This document shows, piece by piece, positions 43,703-54,707 of a stretch of 64,000 bases of DNA. Location of the stretch: the NCBI GenBank assembly GCA_002110485.1, contig MOWL01000002.1:868001-932000 (forward strand), in the 5' to 3' direction. A program made the position numbers and the translations under genes. Below the pieces are notes generated by a model that saw only the letters and a list, made by a program, of their open reading frames with translations, did no database searches and was not told the origin of the DNA. Positions within the stretch are counted from its first letter, which is position 1. Each line of letters begins with the position of its first letter. Origin of the DNA: Emergomyces orientalis. Taxonomy: Eukaryota > Ascomycota > Eurotiomycetes > Onygenales > Ajellomycetaceae.

Positions 43703-45088
43703 TTAATACCGCTCCCCAAGATCCCCCCCAGCTATCGACCCCGTAACCGAAGAATTTCCCGACGAGAACCCACTCCCAGGATTCAGCATGTCATGCACGG
43801 CAACCTTCGGAATCTGGGGGACGGGCAGTTTCCTCTGCGTCCCGTCCGTGCGCGACATGATGTCGCTGATGCTAGGTCCTACGTGCTGCGGGGCCACGTA
43901 GGGGTGGTGGTTGTTATTGCTCATTCCATCCGTCTGCGGCTCCATGGGGGCTAGGGCGGGCGTGTGGTGCAGGGATAGGTGGCGGATGGAGGGGAGTTGC
44001 AGGTCGCTGCTCCCGAACGGTCTGAGGCGCGGGGAGTGCGCGGGGGTTGCGAGTGGGGTGTGGTCTGGGGTTGGAGAGAGGGAGTCGTGGGATAAGGTTG
44101 GGGAGGAAGGGGCGGTGGAGTTTGGAGAAGAAGGGCGGGAGCGTTTGACGCGGTGGGTGTAATCTTCGTCCTCCTGTGAGTGAGAGCGCGTCATTGAGTG
44201 GGAGAGGGCGTAGGCGGAGAGGGAGGGGAGGCGGCCGCCGGTGTTGTGGTGATAGTGGTGATGCGACCTTGAGCTGGTGCTGTTGTTGATGTTGTTGTAG
44301 AGGCTGGTGCGGACCTGGTGGGGAGAGAAATGGGGATAGCCGGCTGGGTGGTCGTCACGTTCGACCTGTGAGGCTGCAGTAGCTAGCATGTTGATATCCA
44401 TAGCGGTCGACGGTCTCTCTGATACGCCTCTGCCATAGGGACCCAAGCTGGAGGGCATATGTGATGCGTAGTTGGTGTACGAGTGCGGTGGGGATACATT
44501 AGGCGATCCCACCTGAGAGACAGGTGCCGACCTGGTAATGGGTTTGCCAGGAGGAGGCATCATAGATCTCGACGGAGAGTTTGCAGTGGTGTGTGGTCCG
44601 TCCGACATGGTGGTGGGAGCAATATGCTGCTGCTGTTGTTGTTGCTGTTGCTGTTGGGCAGCTTTGTGGCTTCTTCTCGAATTTGGGTTGTTGTGGATGC
44701 GAGAATGACGGGTGAGTTCGTCTGACCGGCTAAATCGTTTCGCACAGCCCGGGTGCTGGCAGGCATGAGGCTTCTCTCCCGTGTGGGTGCGGATGTGTCG
44801 TGTCTGATGCTCCAGGCGGTGGAAAGCACGGTCACAAAGAGGACACTTGTACGGTCGGGGGAGGCCTTGTCGTGGTTCTTCACCGTTTGCACGGGCACCT
44901 TTTACCAGCGGCGGTAAGAGGCTGACTTGGGAGGAGGCCATGGTAGTAGGAGTGGTAGGGGTGGTAGGAAAGGTTGTCGAAGAAGGGGAAGTAGTAGGAT
45001 TTGCTACAGCCGGCATTCGAGGCTGGTCTGAGTCGATCTGAGGGTTCAGCAGATTTGAGAAATCTACTGCAGTTGATTGCCGTGGCAT
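43703..45088 (-). CDS. creA: carbon catabolite repressor CreA/Mig1
   Basis: C2H2 zinc-finger repressor that binds SYGGRG sites and shuts down genes for less-favoured carbon sources when glucose is present. A single exon of 461 residues. The start MPRQSTAVDFSNLLNPQ matches the CreA N-terminus. Finger 1 uses C82, C85, H98, H102 (YKCPLCDRAFHRLEHQTRH) and finger 2 uses C110, C115, H128, H132 (HACQHPGCAKRFSRSDELTR), followed by the conserved IHNNPNSRRS. A polyglutamine run (145-154) replaces the usual short spacer. The C-terminal conserved blocks are present: SISDIMSRTDGTQRKLPVPQ and VAVHDMLNPGSGFSSGNS. It is longer than Aspergillus CreA because of added low-complexity sequence. The leader has a 29-base A tract 26 bases before the ATG. 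There is no neighbouring gene within about 2.7 kb on the 3' side or 9.6 kb on the 5' side. Confidence 0.97.
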   Translation of the reverse strand: MPRQSTAVDFSNLLNPQIDSDQPRMPAVANPTTSPSSTTFPTTPTTPTTMASSQVSLLPPLVKGARANGEEPRQGLPRPYKCPLCDRAFHRLEHQTRHIRTHTGEKPHACQHPGCAKRFSRSDELTRHSRIHNNPNSRRSHKAAQQQQQQQQQQHIAPTTMSDGPHTTANSPSRSMMPPPGKPITRSAPVSQVGSPNVSPPHSYTNYASHMPSSLGPYGRGVSERPSTAMDINMLATAASQVERDDHPAGYPHFSPHQVRTSLYNNINNSTSSRSHHHYHHNTGGRLPSLSAYALSHSMTRSHSQEDEDYTHRVKRSRPSSPNSTAPSSPTLSHDSLSPTPDHTPLATPAHSPRLRPFGSSDLQLPSIRHLSLHHTPALAPMEPQTDGMSNNNHHPYVAPQHVGPSISDIMSRTDGTQRKLPVPQIPKVAVHDMLNPGSGFSSGNSSVTGSIAGGDLGERY

Positions 45089-45112
45089 TTAAACCAAAAT
45101 GAAGGGGGGCAC

Positions 45113-45114
<2 letters not shown>

Positions 45115-45143
<29 letters not shown>
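45115..45143 (-). repeat. A29 homopolymer immediately upstream of creA
   Basis: T29 on the plus strand, hence A29 in the creA sense direction, ending 26 bases before the start codon. If transcription starts upstream, the mRNA leader contains an internal poly(A) tract; if downstream, it is a nucleosome-repelling promoter poly(dA:dT). Confidence 0.9.
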
Positions 45144-45150
<7 letters not shown>

Positions 45151-45560
45151 CGGAGAACCGAGCTGAGCGAGGGGCCGACTGGAACGGGTGCCCTTTTCTA
45201 TTTTCTCTCTTCTTTCTTCTTTCTTCCTAGTAGAGTATTGGCTGAATAGAGGAGAGACTACAGGGCGTAGTACGGGATGGGGTGAGATGAGATGATGAAA
45301 TGATGAGTGAAATGAGTGTATGAGTTTGAGAGTATACAAGATCAATGAAGAAGAGACGAGATGGCGAGATGGAGGGGAGGACAGAAATAGGCGCCTTTGT
45401 AGTGGTATTAGTAGTGGGAGCGTAGTGTGTGAGTGTGATGTGACTTGTGACTAGCGGCAATTGGGTTGTGTGGAGAGACTGGAATCAATGCTCTCATTGC
45501 TCAATGCTCAGTAAGGCGTGACGAGGAGAAAGGGAGAAGAGAAGATTGGGGGTGCTGTGA

Positions 45561-45590
45561 GTGTGTGTGTGTGTGTGTGTGTATGTGTGT
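45561..45590. repeat. GT dinucleotide repeat
   Basis: Thirty bases of GT with a single interrupting A, followed by a G8 run, about 470 bases upstream of the creA start codon. Confidence 0.9.
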
Positions 45591-47300
45591 GGGGGGGCCA
45601 GCGGCGTGTATATAAAGAACAGGAAAAAAAAAGTATAAAATATAAAATATAAAATAAAAAGACAACAGGGTTTAGCACGGGATAAAGTAGGATGAAGTAG
45701 TATGAAGTAGTCAGCAGAAGAGAATGTGACGAAAGAAAGACGGAGACGGCGGCGGGGCGAAAATCAACAAGATTACGATAAAAGAAAGAAGAATAATAAT
45801 TAAAGCAAAATGAGAAGAAAGAAGAAAGAAAGATGATGATGCGTCTTTTGGGTAGGAAAGAAAAAAAGAAAAGAAAAAAATTAAAAAAGTAAGGGCTAGA
45901 AAAAAGCAAAAAACTAAAACTCAGAAAAATGAAAAAAATGAAAAAAAGCAAAAAAGCAAAACTGGGCGGAAAGTCGGTGATGTGGGGCAGGGATCTGGAT
46001 GCGGGTTATTTTTTCTTTCTTTCTACTTTTGGTTTTTTTGTAGTTAGTCGCCAAAGGGGGCAATACAGGTACATGGTACAGGGTATGGTGGGTGAAAGGT
46101 ACATGTACTCGGTACTTGTTCATATTTGTGGTGGTAATGTGTGTCCGGGCATCTATCTCTCTTGGGCTGAAACTTGGCTGGTGTTTTCGCAAAAATGGAG
46201 CGTGTGGTCAGGTACAGTACGAAAGGGTAGGTTGATCCGTTACCATACCGAGGCCAGCCACCCTCGCGGAGAATGGAAGGCAACATCCGCTTTTTTTTCT
46301 TTTTGCAAACCATAAAATACACCCCCAATTCTCCACACTCTGGTTATACTGAAATTCCATTTCCCATCCTGGAGGTTTCCCCAAGAGAGTCGCTGCTTCA
46401 TACTGTACAGGGCTTTATTTTACATAAACTGGCATTTTTTGAGTTAATGGGGGGTAAGGAAAAGTCATTATTCACCACGGATAGGATTTGTAAAAACATA
46501 GATTTAATTATTCAAAAACAAAAAGGAAAGAAAGGAATAACCAAAGGCAACGGGGGAGGGAGTTTGCTTATCAGATCCAATGCCACCGCAACGAATGGTG
46601 TGGCGTGTCTGGTGGGTGGTGGATGATGATGGCCATTCCTAGGCTGATTCTTCCCCAGTAGCCCCTGGACCCAGCCCCAGCACGGGGATGCAGCTGGACG
46701 GCGGGATTGGATTGGGGGAGCAGACCTTGGTTAAGGGCTAGGGCAGAATTAATTTAGGTATTTTCTGGGGCAAAATGGAAAAGAAAAAAAAGAAAAGAAA
46801 ATTTCAAGCCATTTCCGCTGAGACATATGTAACTTCAAAACTTTGTTGTAGTTACATAGTTACATGTTCTCGCTAAACAAACACCTTAAAGGAAAGGCAA
46901 GTACAGTACATTACCGAGAACAAACGAACAGAAACTTGTATGTGTCCTCAAAATATGTCAAGAGATCGATAGATAGTTCTGAGAGTGCGTGCTGTACAAC
47001 TTGAAACCCCCTTCCCCCCCCCATTAATTTACATCGTAATTTAACTCCCCTTTCTCAAGGTCCCATTTCATCATTATTATTGCTCACAAATTAGTTTAAA
47101 AAAAAACTACCAGGAGAAATACTTTTGCTGCTCCCTTTTAGCGTTTTACTTCTGCAACATCACCATCATCAACATCATTATCACCGCGCACCGAGTGGGG
47201 GCGCAGGCGCCGCCTCAATAACCACACCCACTCCATGCCACCCCGGGGACACAACTTCCAAAAGAAAACTTCTTCTTACCTAACCAAACCTCAACTCATT

Positions 47301-47325
47301 CACTCACTCACTCACTCACTCACTC
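47301..47325. repeat. (CACT)6 tetranucleotide repeat
   Basis: Perfect CACT units in the gene-free region upstream of creA. Confidence 0.9.
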
Positions 47326-48590
47326 CTCACACGGCCGTCCACGGACTGACCGAGTGGCCGAGTTAATTCCCCGCCTTGTTTCCCCCTTCCCCCCCCCCCC
47401 GCCCCCCCGGTATTTTTCCCCCGGGGCCACGCGCCTTCGCCTTGAAATGTCATTTGGCTGGGCAAACAGAAAAAAAGGGGAAGCACGCGAAGTAAGGGGG
47501 GAAAGCGGTACTCTGGTGGTGGCTTGTTGAGACAGCCCCCCCCCGCGTGCCCGCTGCTGCCATTCATATGATCCTCCACGCCCACGTTTATCCAAATACA
47601 TACAATACGGGCACGACCTGTGCCGATTATCAAAAGGGCTTTTTCTTTTTTTCTTTTTTTTCTCCTGTCTGTGTTTCTCGGCATCTCATGTCCTTCCTTT
47701 TTTGCTTTCCCTTTTTTGCCCCCTTATCCTGTAAAGTTCGTAATGGGTGATAGAAATTATATATCATTAATTTTATTACTATTATTAAATATTATTATTA
47801 TATTTTAATTATTTTTAACCTAGGCAATTCTGATCATTCGAGCCGGGGGCGGCGGGCGGCGGGCGGGGAGGGGGGGAATGGGAATGCGAGCGGCGGGTGT
47901 GTGGTGTAGTATTTGTTGGCCGAGCCGAATAGTTCGGAGGTAACTTTAATCCGCTTCTCTTTCCCCCAAGCCGAACGAAAATAAACCGGAACTCTGGTGC
48001 CCTGGTTGCTTATCGGGGCTGTGTCCCTGTGTGTTCCATGCCTGGGTATTACGGGGAATGACGGAATCATTTTTGAATAATCTTTCTGGATATTTCTGCT
48101 TTCCTGCTTGTTCGGGAAGGTTCCTTTGTTCGTTTTTAATGTGGTTGATGTTTGTTGCCTAGGTACAGTTTCCGCCTTGCCTTTGCTTTGCTTTCGAATT
48201 ATTTATTATTATTTAATTTTATTGCGTGGGATATTTTTTAATATCCCTCAATTCGGCGAGAGAGACCAAGTAGACAGATATGAGCAGCGCAAGAATAAGA
48301 TGGAATATGAAAAATACTCACAAAATATAAATGCACACCCAAAGCTTTCTCTCATCTTTGCTAGCTTACACGTGCATGTCAATCAAACCCCCAAGAAAGA
48401 AAAGCAAAAAAATGGAAAAAGTGTAGAAAATTCTGTCCAAAAACGTTAAAAATAAATTAGCTGGCAAGAAACAAGCTAGTATTGAGCGCCCAGGGGAAAT
48501 CGTATTAATTAATTACCGGGGTAAAATAAAAAAAATAAAAAATCATCGTAAGCCTAGAACAAGAAAAACCCTGTACGGAGCTGAGCATTC

Positions 48591-48630
48591 CTACTACTAC
48601 TACTACTACTACTACTACGACTACTACTAC
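48591..48630. repeat. (CTA)n trinucleotide repeat
   Basis: Nine perfect CTA units, one interrupted by a G, then three more. A related short CTA stretch follows near 48645. Confidence 0.9.
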
Positions 48631-51341
48631 AATCCCTAACAACTGCTACTACTACAACAAGTACTACGCGTATGCTTCTCCATGGAAACCCCTGGGGTGA
48701 GTATGAAAACAACCTCGTGGGCTGCAACGGCGTCTCTGATATGCTACGAGAACCGAAACAGACAGAGAAAAAACTTGGGGCAAAAGAAGATGGGTTGTTG
48801 GAAGCTGGAGGTTTTCAGCTTGATGAATCTGTGAAAGAAAATGTACAGTAGCAATGAGATATGTTATTTAATTAGTTTATCTCCACATTCTGTCCCTGAG
48901 CCTTTGCTGTTCCCGTTTCCTTTTTTTTCTTCTTTTTTTTCTTTTTCTTTGTCCTGGCAATACCATGAATTCCCATATATTTATTTCCTTCAAACACATG
49001 CATGGAAGTGTTTTGTAGTTGAACATGGGCCGAACAGGTCAAACAGTCTCCTGTCAAATTGTCAGGAGAGTTTAGTTAGTGGTTGATCATCAAATCTTGT
49101 TCCTGCGCAATGTCTTTCATTTTCTTTTTCCCATGGGATCGATCACATGGAAAAATAGGGAAGACAAATTTGTCTCGAATGATACCACATTTAACTAATA
49201 ATGAACAGCGGAATATTTTCCTGCGGAGAGAGCGAAGGGGGCCCGACGGAGATATGTACAGTACAAAACAATCCCTTTTTTTCTTTTTCTTATTTTTTCT
49301 CCTTTCTTCTCTGAGCTTCAAATTCTTGAAACGACCCCATATCCGTCCATCCAGGAGGCACCGGTGGAATGGAAGAAACTCAAGGCAATTTGAGCTCATT
49401 CTACCTCGGGGACCTATCCATAGCCAGCAGTTATGGCTATCTTGGTGGTTTGTCTCGCCCGATTTTTCAGCAAGGAAGCTCAGGAGTTAGGTTTGGGATT
49501 TCATAATGTATGATATCAGAGGCCAAGTTATCTTATGCAAGAGGCTCGATGTCCTGGACATGTTCTAGGAATATGATTAAAATTTTTATTATTTTATTAT
49601 TTTATTTTTTAAAACAAAAAAAGTTTCTCAGCTGCACCTCTCTCAATGTTCACATCCTCATCATCGCTATCACTCTCTTCATGAGGGTTCATTCGCAAGC
49701 CCAGTTTGAAAATAAGATATCTGGGGAAGAAGTGGGTTAAAATTAGCAACACCAACCAAGAGGGAAACCTAATGTTTTTCGAAAAACCTTCTAGTTTTCT
49801 TTGAAGCTGGTTAGTTACCTTTCAAACCATTAATAATAATTATTATTATATCTCCCCTTTCATCTGCTTCCAACCCTCTCATCCCAACTTTTCTGTCGTT
49901 TGTTGGGCCGCCTTCGTAGCGTAGCTGGGGAAAGCTAGTTACCTAAAAAATTTGGCCCGTGTTCAAACGCAAACTTCGAGTTTGTAGCCTTTCCCTGGTG
50001 CTCAACACCAGAAAGATAACCGTGTTAGCACACACCACACTCCATATATTGGCAGCCGAAACTACCGTTTTCAGCCGCTGCCCAAGCCTGCAGCTCAGGT
50101 CGGCCAATCAGCACGTTGGGTTGAGGTTCTGAGCATTTTTTATCGCATTTTCCTTTTTTAATTCGTTCCTTGTACTGTTGTACTCTTATCTTTTCGAACT
50201 TTTTATGTACTTTTCGCAAAAACAATGAAAATTGGGTGATCTCGCCTTACCACCGCCCCGCCCCGTATGAATACTGGCATGGAGATTGTTCGTTCCTTTT
50301 TCCCCCCTCCCCCCCAATTGCCCGATAGGAGCCCTGCACATACCTTCTTTATGGAATAATGCATAAAAGAGTGCATACAGAGAACAGCGAGCTGCTCCTA
50401 CAGAAATCCAGAGTACTGTATGGGTCAGTTCATTTATCAGGTCAAAAAGCGATAGAATTATCCATCAGAGATGTGTAGGCAGTTTGTGAGACAACAAGAA
50501 GACGCCCGAACATTGAAATAAAGAAAATGTCTTGTATCTTAATTCCAATCTCCAGATCTTGAAACATTTAACAAACTCACCGCCTCGACTAATATCTCAT
50601 TAAATAAAAGGCCCTCCCAAATCACCATCTCTCAACTCAAACTCCTCATGTCCATCCACTCCCATCTGACCTTGTCAATTAGCTGGTTACATGCGGCAAA
50701 AAGAAAAATCTGAAAGACAAAAAGCAAAGAAAAACAAAGCAGAAAAAAGCAAAACAGAAAACGGAAAAAGGAAAAAAGTTGAAGATTAATTAGCGAGGAT
50801 AGCCAGGCCAGTTCAACCCCAACCAACCACTCACGCAACCTACGTACCGAACTACCATGTCACCCCATCATCACTGACACCTGGCGTCCCAGGACAGCTG
50901 CTTTTGAAATCCCATCGCGGAACCTATTCCAGCCTATTATTGTGTCCTTCCAACAGGCCGTATGCAACACATTGCATCATTATTGGCATCCAGCACCTCA
51001 ATTTCACCACCCCGCGAGTTTCTCTCTCGCCATCCTCTCTCCCAGATCCTCCCCCCTCAGTAATTAACTCCACGACAAGGACACTACCTATTGGCATTGC
51101 TAGCTAGCCAATCAGAAATACTTCAAACACCTCCAAAAAAGGATCAAAAGCATATCAGACACCTGTCCATTCAAAACATACTGAGGACTTCCATTTCACA
51201 CTAAGTAATTCTGAATTAGTCAAGTCAAAATTTCAACAAATTTCAAATTGAAAATAAAAATATCCGAAACCCCATACTTTCCCCCACCCCCCACCCCAGG
51301 CACCCTCAGCCAGCTCTTTCGTTTTTAGTTTCGAAGCCGCC

Positions 51342-51366
51342 CTGGGCTGGGCTGGGCTGGGCCGGG
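51342..51366. repeat. (CTGGG)4 with one variant unit
   Basis: Four tandem CTGGG pentamers and a fifth CCGGG unit. Confidence 0.85.
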
Positions 51367-52092
51367 CGGAGGGGAGAATCCGGGGATGGTCGTTTGAGGT
51401 GCAAGCCCTAAACCATGACAGCCTGAGAGCCCAAAATGTGGGGACGCCAGCAGTTTTATTCGTTATTGATTTTGACAACAGTTCACCAATAATCGATCTT
51501 CTCTGACCGTCGTGATTGAGGATACTATTATTCTCTACTCCGTACAGTGACTCATGACCCAGAGAAAGGCAGGTTTATTAGTCCCGTAGAGCTCCGATGA
51601 GGCGCCCTCATCAAGTTACAAAAATATGTTAAAACAGAAAACCAGAGGAGCAAACCTGGTAGAAAAAGAACATTGAATTTCCGCTTTCCTTGCTCTTCTA
51701 TTTTTAAACTCGCTGAATTAAACAACCAACCTCAGCAGCTAGTTATGTAGAGGGGTCGTTGTCTCCCCCTTGTTTATGTCAATCTAAGGGCTGAAGCGAA
51801 GCAATCCTCGCAACCCTCGCAACCTTCGCAACCCTCGGATAAGGTAAACGCCATGTAACTCTAAGCTGACAAACTCCCCCAAAAGCTTTTCCTTTCCCTC
51901 CACCACCTAGGCATGTAACGACAACAAAGCCATATATATAATCCCCCCTTTTGAAACGAACCCTTTACTAACGAAGGTACTCCGTACATGTAACAAACCC
52001 CCCCCCCCCCCAAGCATTGTCCTAACGCACAAAAAAAAAAGAAGTAAAAAAAGAAAGAAGTGTTGCCACCGCCTGCCACCATGTTTACCCTA

Positions 52093-52126
52093 TTTAATTT
52101 AATTTAATTTAATTTAATTTAATTTA
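52093..52126. repeat. (TTTAA)6 pentanucleotide repeat
   Basis: Six perfect TTTAA units plus a partial seventh. Confidence 0.92.
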
Positions 52127-54707
52127 GAGGTTTGTTATTTCCAAGCGATTCGTGCGCTGCCTGGATGAAACTTGCCAGAATACGTGGCCAAGACATTTCT
52201 CCGGATTCTCAGTTCCGCTAACTAGTTTAGCTAAGTTCCAAGGGTTGGTTCCAACTTGGATGGTGAGTGGCAGGGTTTTCTTTTCTTTTTTGCTTCTCCC
52301 TTGTTTAGCGGCATGACATCGCTACATGCATTTTGCGTTCGGAGGTACAGTGTACATGTAACTCCAGCAGTGCCAACCCTCCGTACATACTGCCAAATTG
52401 TCATGTTAAGGCGGAAATAAGTATTTGAGACAAGGAGAAACGTATTCTTTCCGCCCTCCGAAATTGCCCCCAAGGTATTAATTAGAGGGAGCGCGGGGGC
52501 AGTGTCAATTACGAAACAAAGTCTAAAACGGGGGGTCATAAATACAAAAAAGAGCATTTTCTTTTTTCTCTCGAGGTAGCGCGACTTTTTTTCGTTGTAA
52601 CATGTTCCCTTTTAACTAAACCTTCTTTTTCTTTTTATTTTAGCTTGCTTGCCCCAGAAAAAAGCCAAGAAATTGGCAGAAATGATGTGATCGAGATGGC
52701 GGCGTGGGGTAGATTTAAGTAACTGGAATTCCGTGGGGGGGAGAGCAATTCGATCTTTTTTTTTTCTCCTTGTATCATCATATCGTGGGTTAGAAAGCGG
52801 AGAGTGTGGCGTGTGAGGCTTTTCTTTGGCTGGATTTTATTCTGCTCAAACCTCCTCATCAAGCATCAGCATCAGCATCATTATTGGTTTTTATTTACTT
52901 CCAGGCCGTTTCATCTTCTTGCATACAGGGACCTCCCTAACATCATTGTTAGTAAGAGGCAGTGCGGCAGTTGAAGGCAATGCGTGACTCTGATCCAAAA
53001 CGAAGAAGGAAGAAAGTAATGGCAGAGATAGCGCGTGAGGTTTACAAATTTTGGTTACGGATCGGGAAATCCTCTTTCTCCCTTTTCCTTTTTATTTTAT
53101 TTGATTGTTTAAATGCCCTTGTTCCTTTGTTGTTATTTTATTACTTCCTCCGACTCTGCATGAGCTTGAATATCTGAGTTTTGTTTGCGTCTGCGCCTCG
53201 CCTCACCGACAATCTACGTATTATTATTATTGTCATTATTATAATGATTATTTTGTGGAGGTGTCAAATCCAGGGATCAACAACATACGAAAATTTTTCT
53301 GGGATAAAATCCCGGTTCCGGATGTTTGGGATTAGGCATGGGAGTGCATGCGGCCGGATATATGATGCCCGGAGAAAAATTTAAAAAAAAGTTTGACTAA
53401 TTAAAATAATAATAATCGTAAGTCAATATTCCATGCCAGAAGCGGGATGAAGATAACGAGAAACGAGAAGAATTTATTATCGGGGCAACTGAAGCATACC
53501 GACTTTTTCAGCCATGGCTCAGACAGCGTATTCGGTACTGATTGTTCATGGTTTGACGACTTGCCCGCCTTACCTGCACAGAGTATTTCTTATGCTTCAT
53601 TCTGATATGTGATCTATGTTGCTGAGCAGCATGCAGCTTGCTTAGCTAACTTTGGTTCAGCGTTCACGGGGGAAAGTTGTCAGGTTGTCCGCTGCTGATC
53701 CCCCGCATATGGTGATATCGCCACCGTCATTGCGAATAACGTTGTATCTGCAGATTCCGGACGCAGCTGACCTGCAAAAACATGAACTCACGGACATTTA
53801 TATCCGAAATGCAAAGTGATCCCACAAAAAAAAACAAAGAAAATATCATTTATCCTTCTCGGGAAAATGTCCAAGTTTGTCCCAACAAAAACTTTCTTAG
53901 TCGTCGGTAAACCAGCCGGGGATAGGCAGCATGAGTTCCTAGTCTTTGCGTGTGTTTCCTGCCCTAGCCCTCACCCATGACGGGTGAATGGGGGCTCTGA
54001 GCCCGCCTTTACATGAACCTTGGACTTGAGACCTTGATCATTCCGTTTCGAATTGACGCCCTCGATCCGTCTGTTGCATTCTTTCAGCACGAATCAGTTT
54101 GGTGTCCCAGATAATTATCAAACCCAAACGGAGAATCGTGCCGTCTCTCAGATCCAACGGATCATTGTCTCTATCGCCCAGAATATCTCCTCCCACACCC
54201 TTAGGCGCTTATTCAAACTTGCTTGAGTTTCGAGCCCTATTTTTACAGTAGTTCCCAAAACCAGTGTCACCCTGAAACCCTTTGTATTGCTTTCTAAACC
54301 TTAATGCCAAGATACGCTAGGTCAAATAAGGGGTAGATCCGGATTAACTCTGTTCCTGAAACTTTCCTTGTATGGTCCTGGACAGTAATGATAGTGGTGT
54401 GATTGTAATTGTACTGTACAAGTATTCTATGCTATGCAAACCAGTCAAACCACCAGAATGGGTGTCCCTGCGAATCTGGCAAGCTGTCAACAAAGTCTTG
54501 TCTTCTGTATCTAGCCATCCTCAAAAGTGGCATTTGGTGCAGTTATTCCCATCAATGTGGTGAAAATCCCATAACCCTGAGAACTACACTTGACCTGTCA
54601 GCTGCAGCCTCTCCCGCACGAGGCGCCTATGTGGCACCCATTTGTTACAGGCTAACGTTTAATGGTTCACAAGATCCAACGGCATCATTTGCAGTGCGAG
54701 GTGATGA

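Larger units (their letters stand above)
45089..54707. other. 9.6 kb gene-free region upstream of creA
   Basis: No coding region with a domain, splice pattern or family resemblance was found on either strand. The DNA is dominated by purine/pyrimidine-skewed blocks and simple repeats, with C-runs near 46990-47020, 47390-47405 and 52000. Open frames of 70-150 codons (for example 45508-45951 and 49076-49490) read through F/S/K-rich homopolymers. Several SYGGRG-type CreA-site matches occur near creA (such as GTGGGG around 45980), but such matches are frequent by chance. From about 54100 the sequence begins to look like damaged coding DNA belonging to the next feature. Long regulatory DNA, a very long 5' leader or a non-coding transcript are all possible. 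Confidence 0.55.

Noticed and set aside
45089..54700. tRNA, 5S rRNA or CRISPR-like arrays in the large gap
   Set aside because: I looked for B-box GGTTCGA-type sequences, cloverleaf patterns and regularly spaced repeats; only simple tandem repeats were found.
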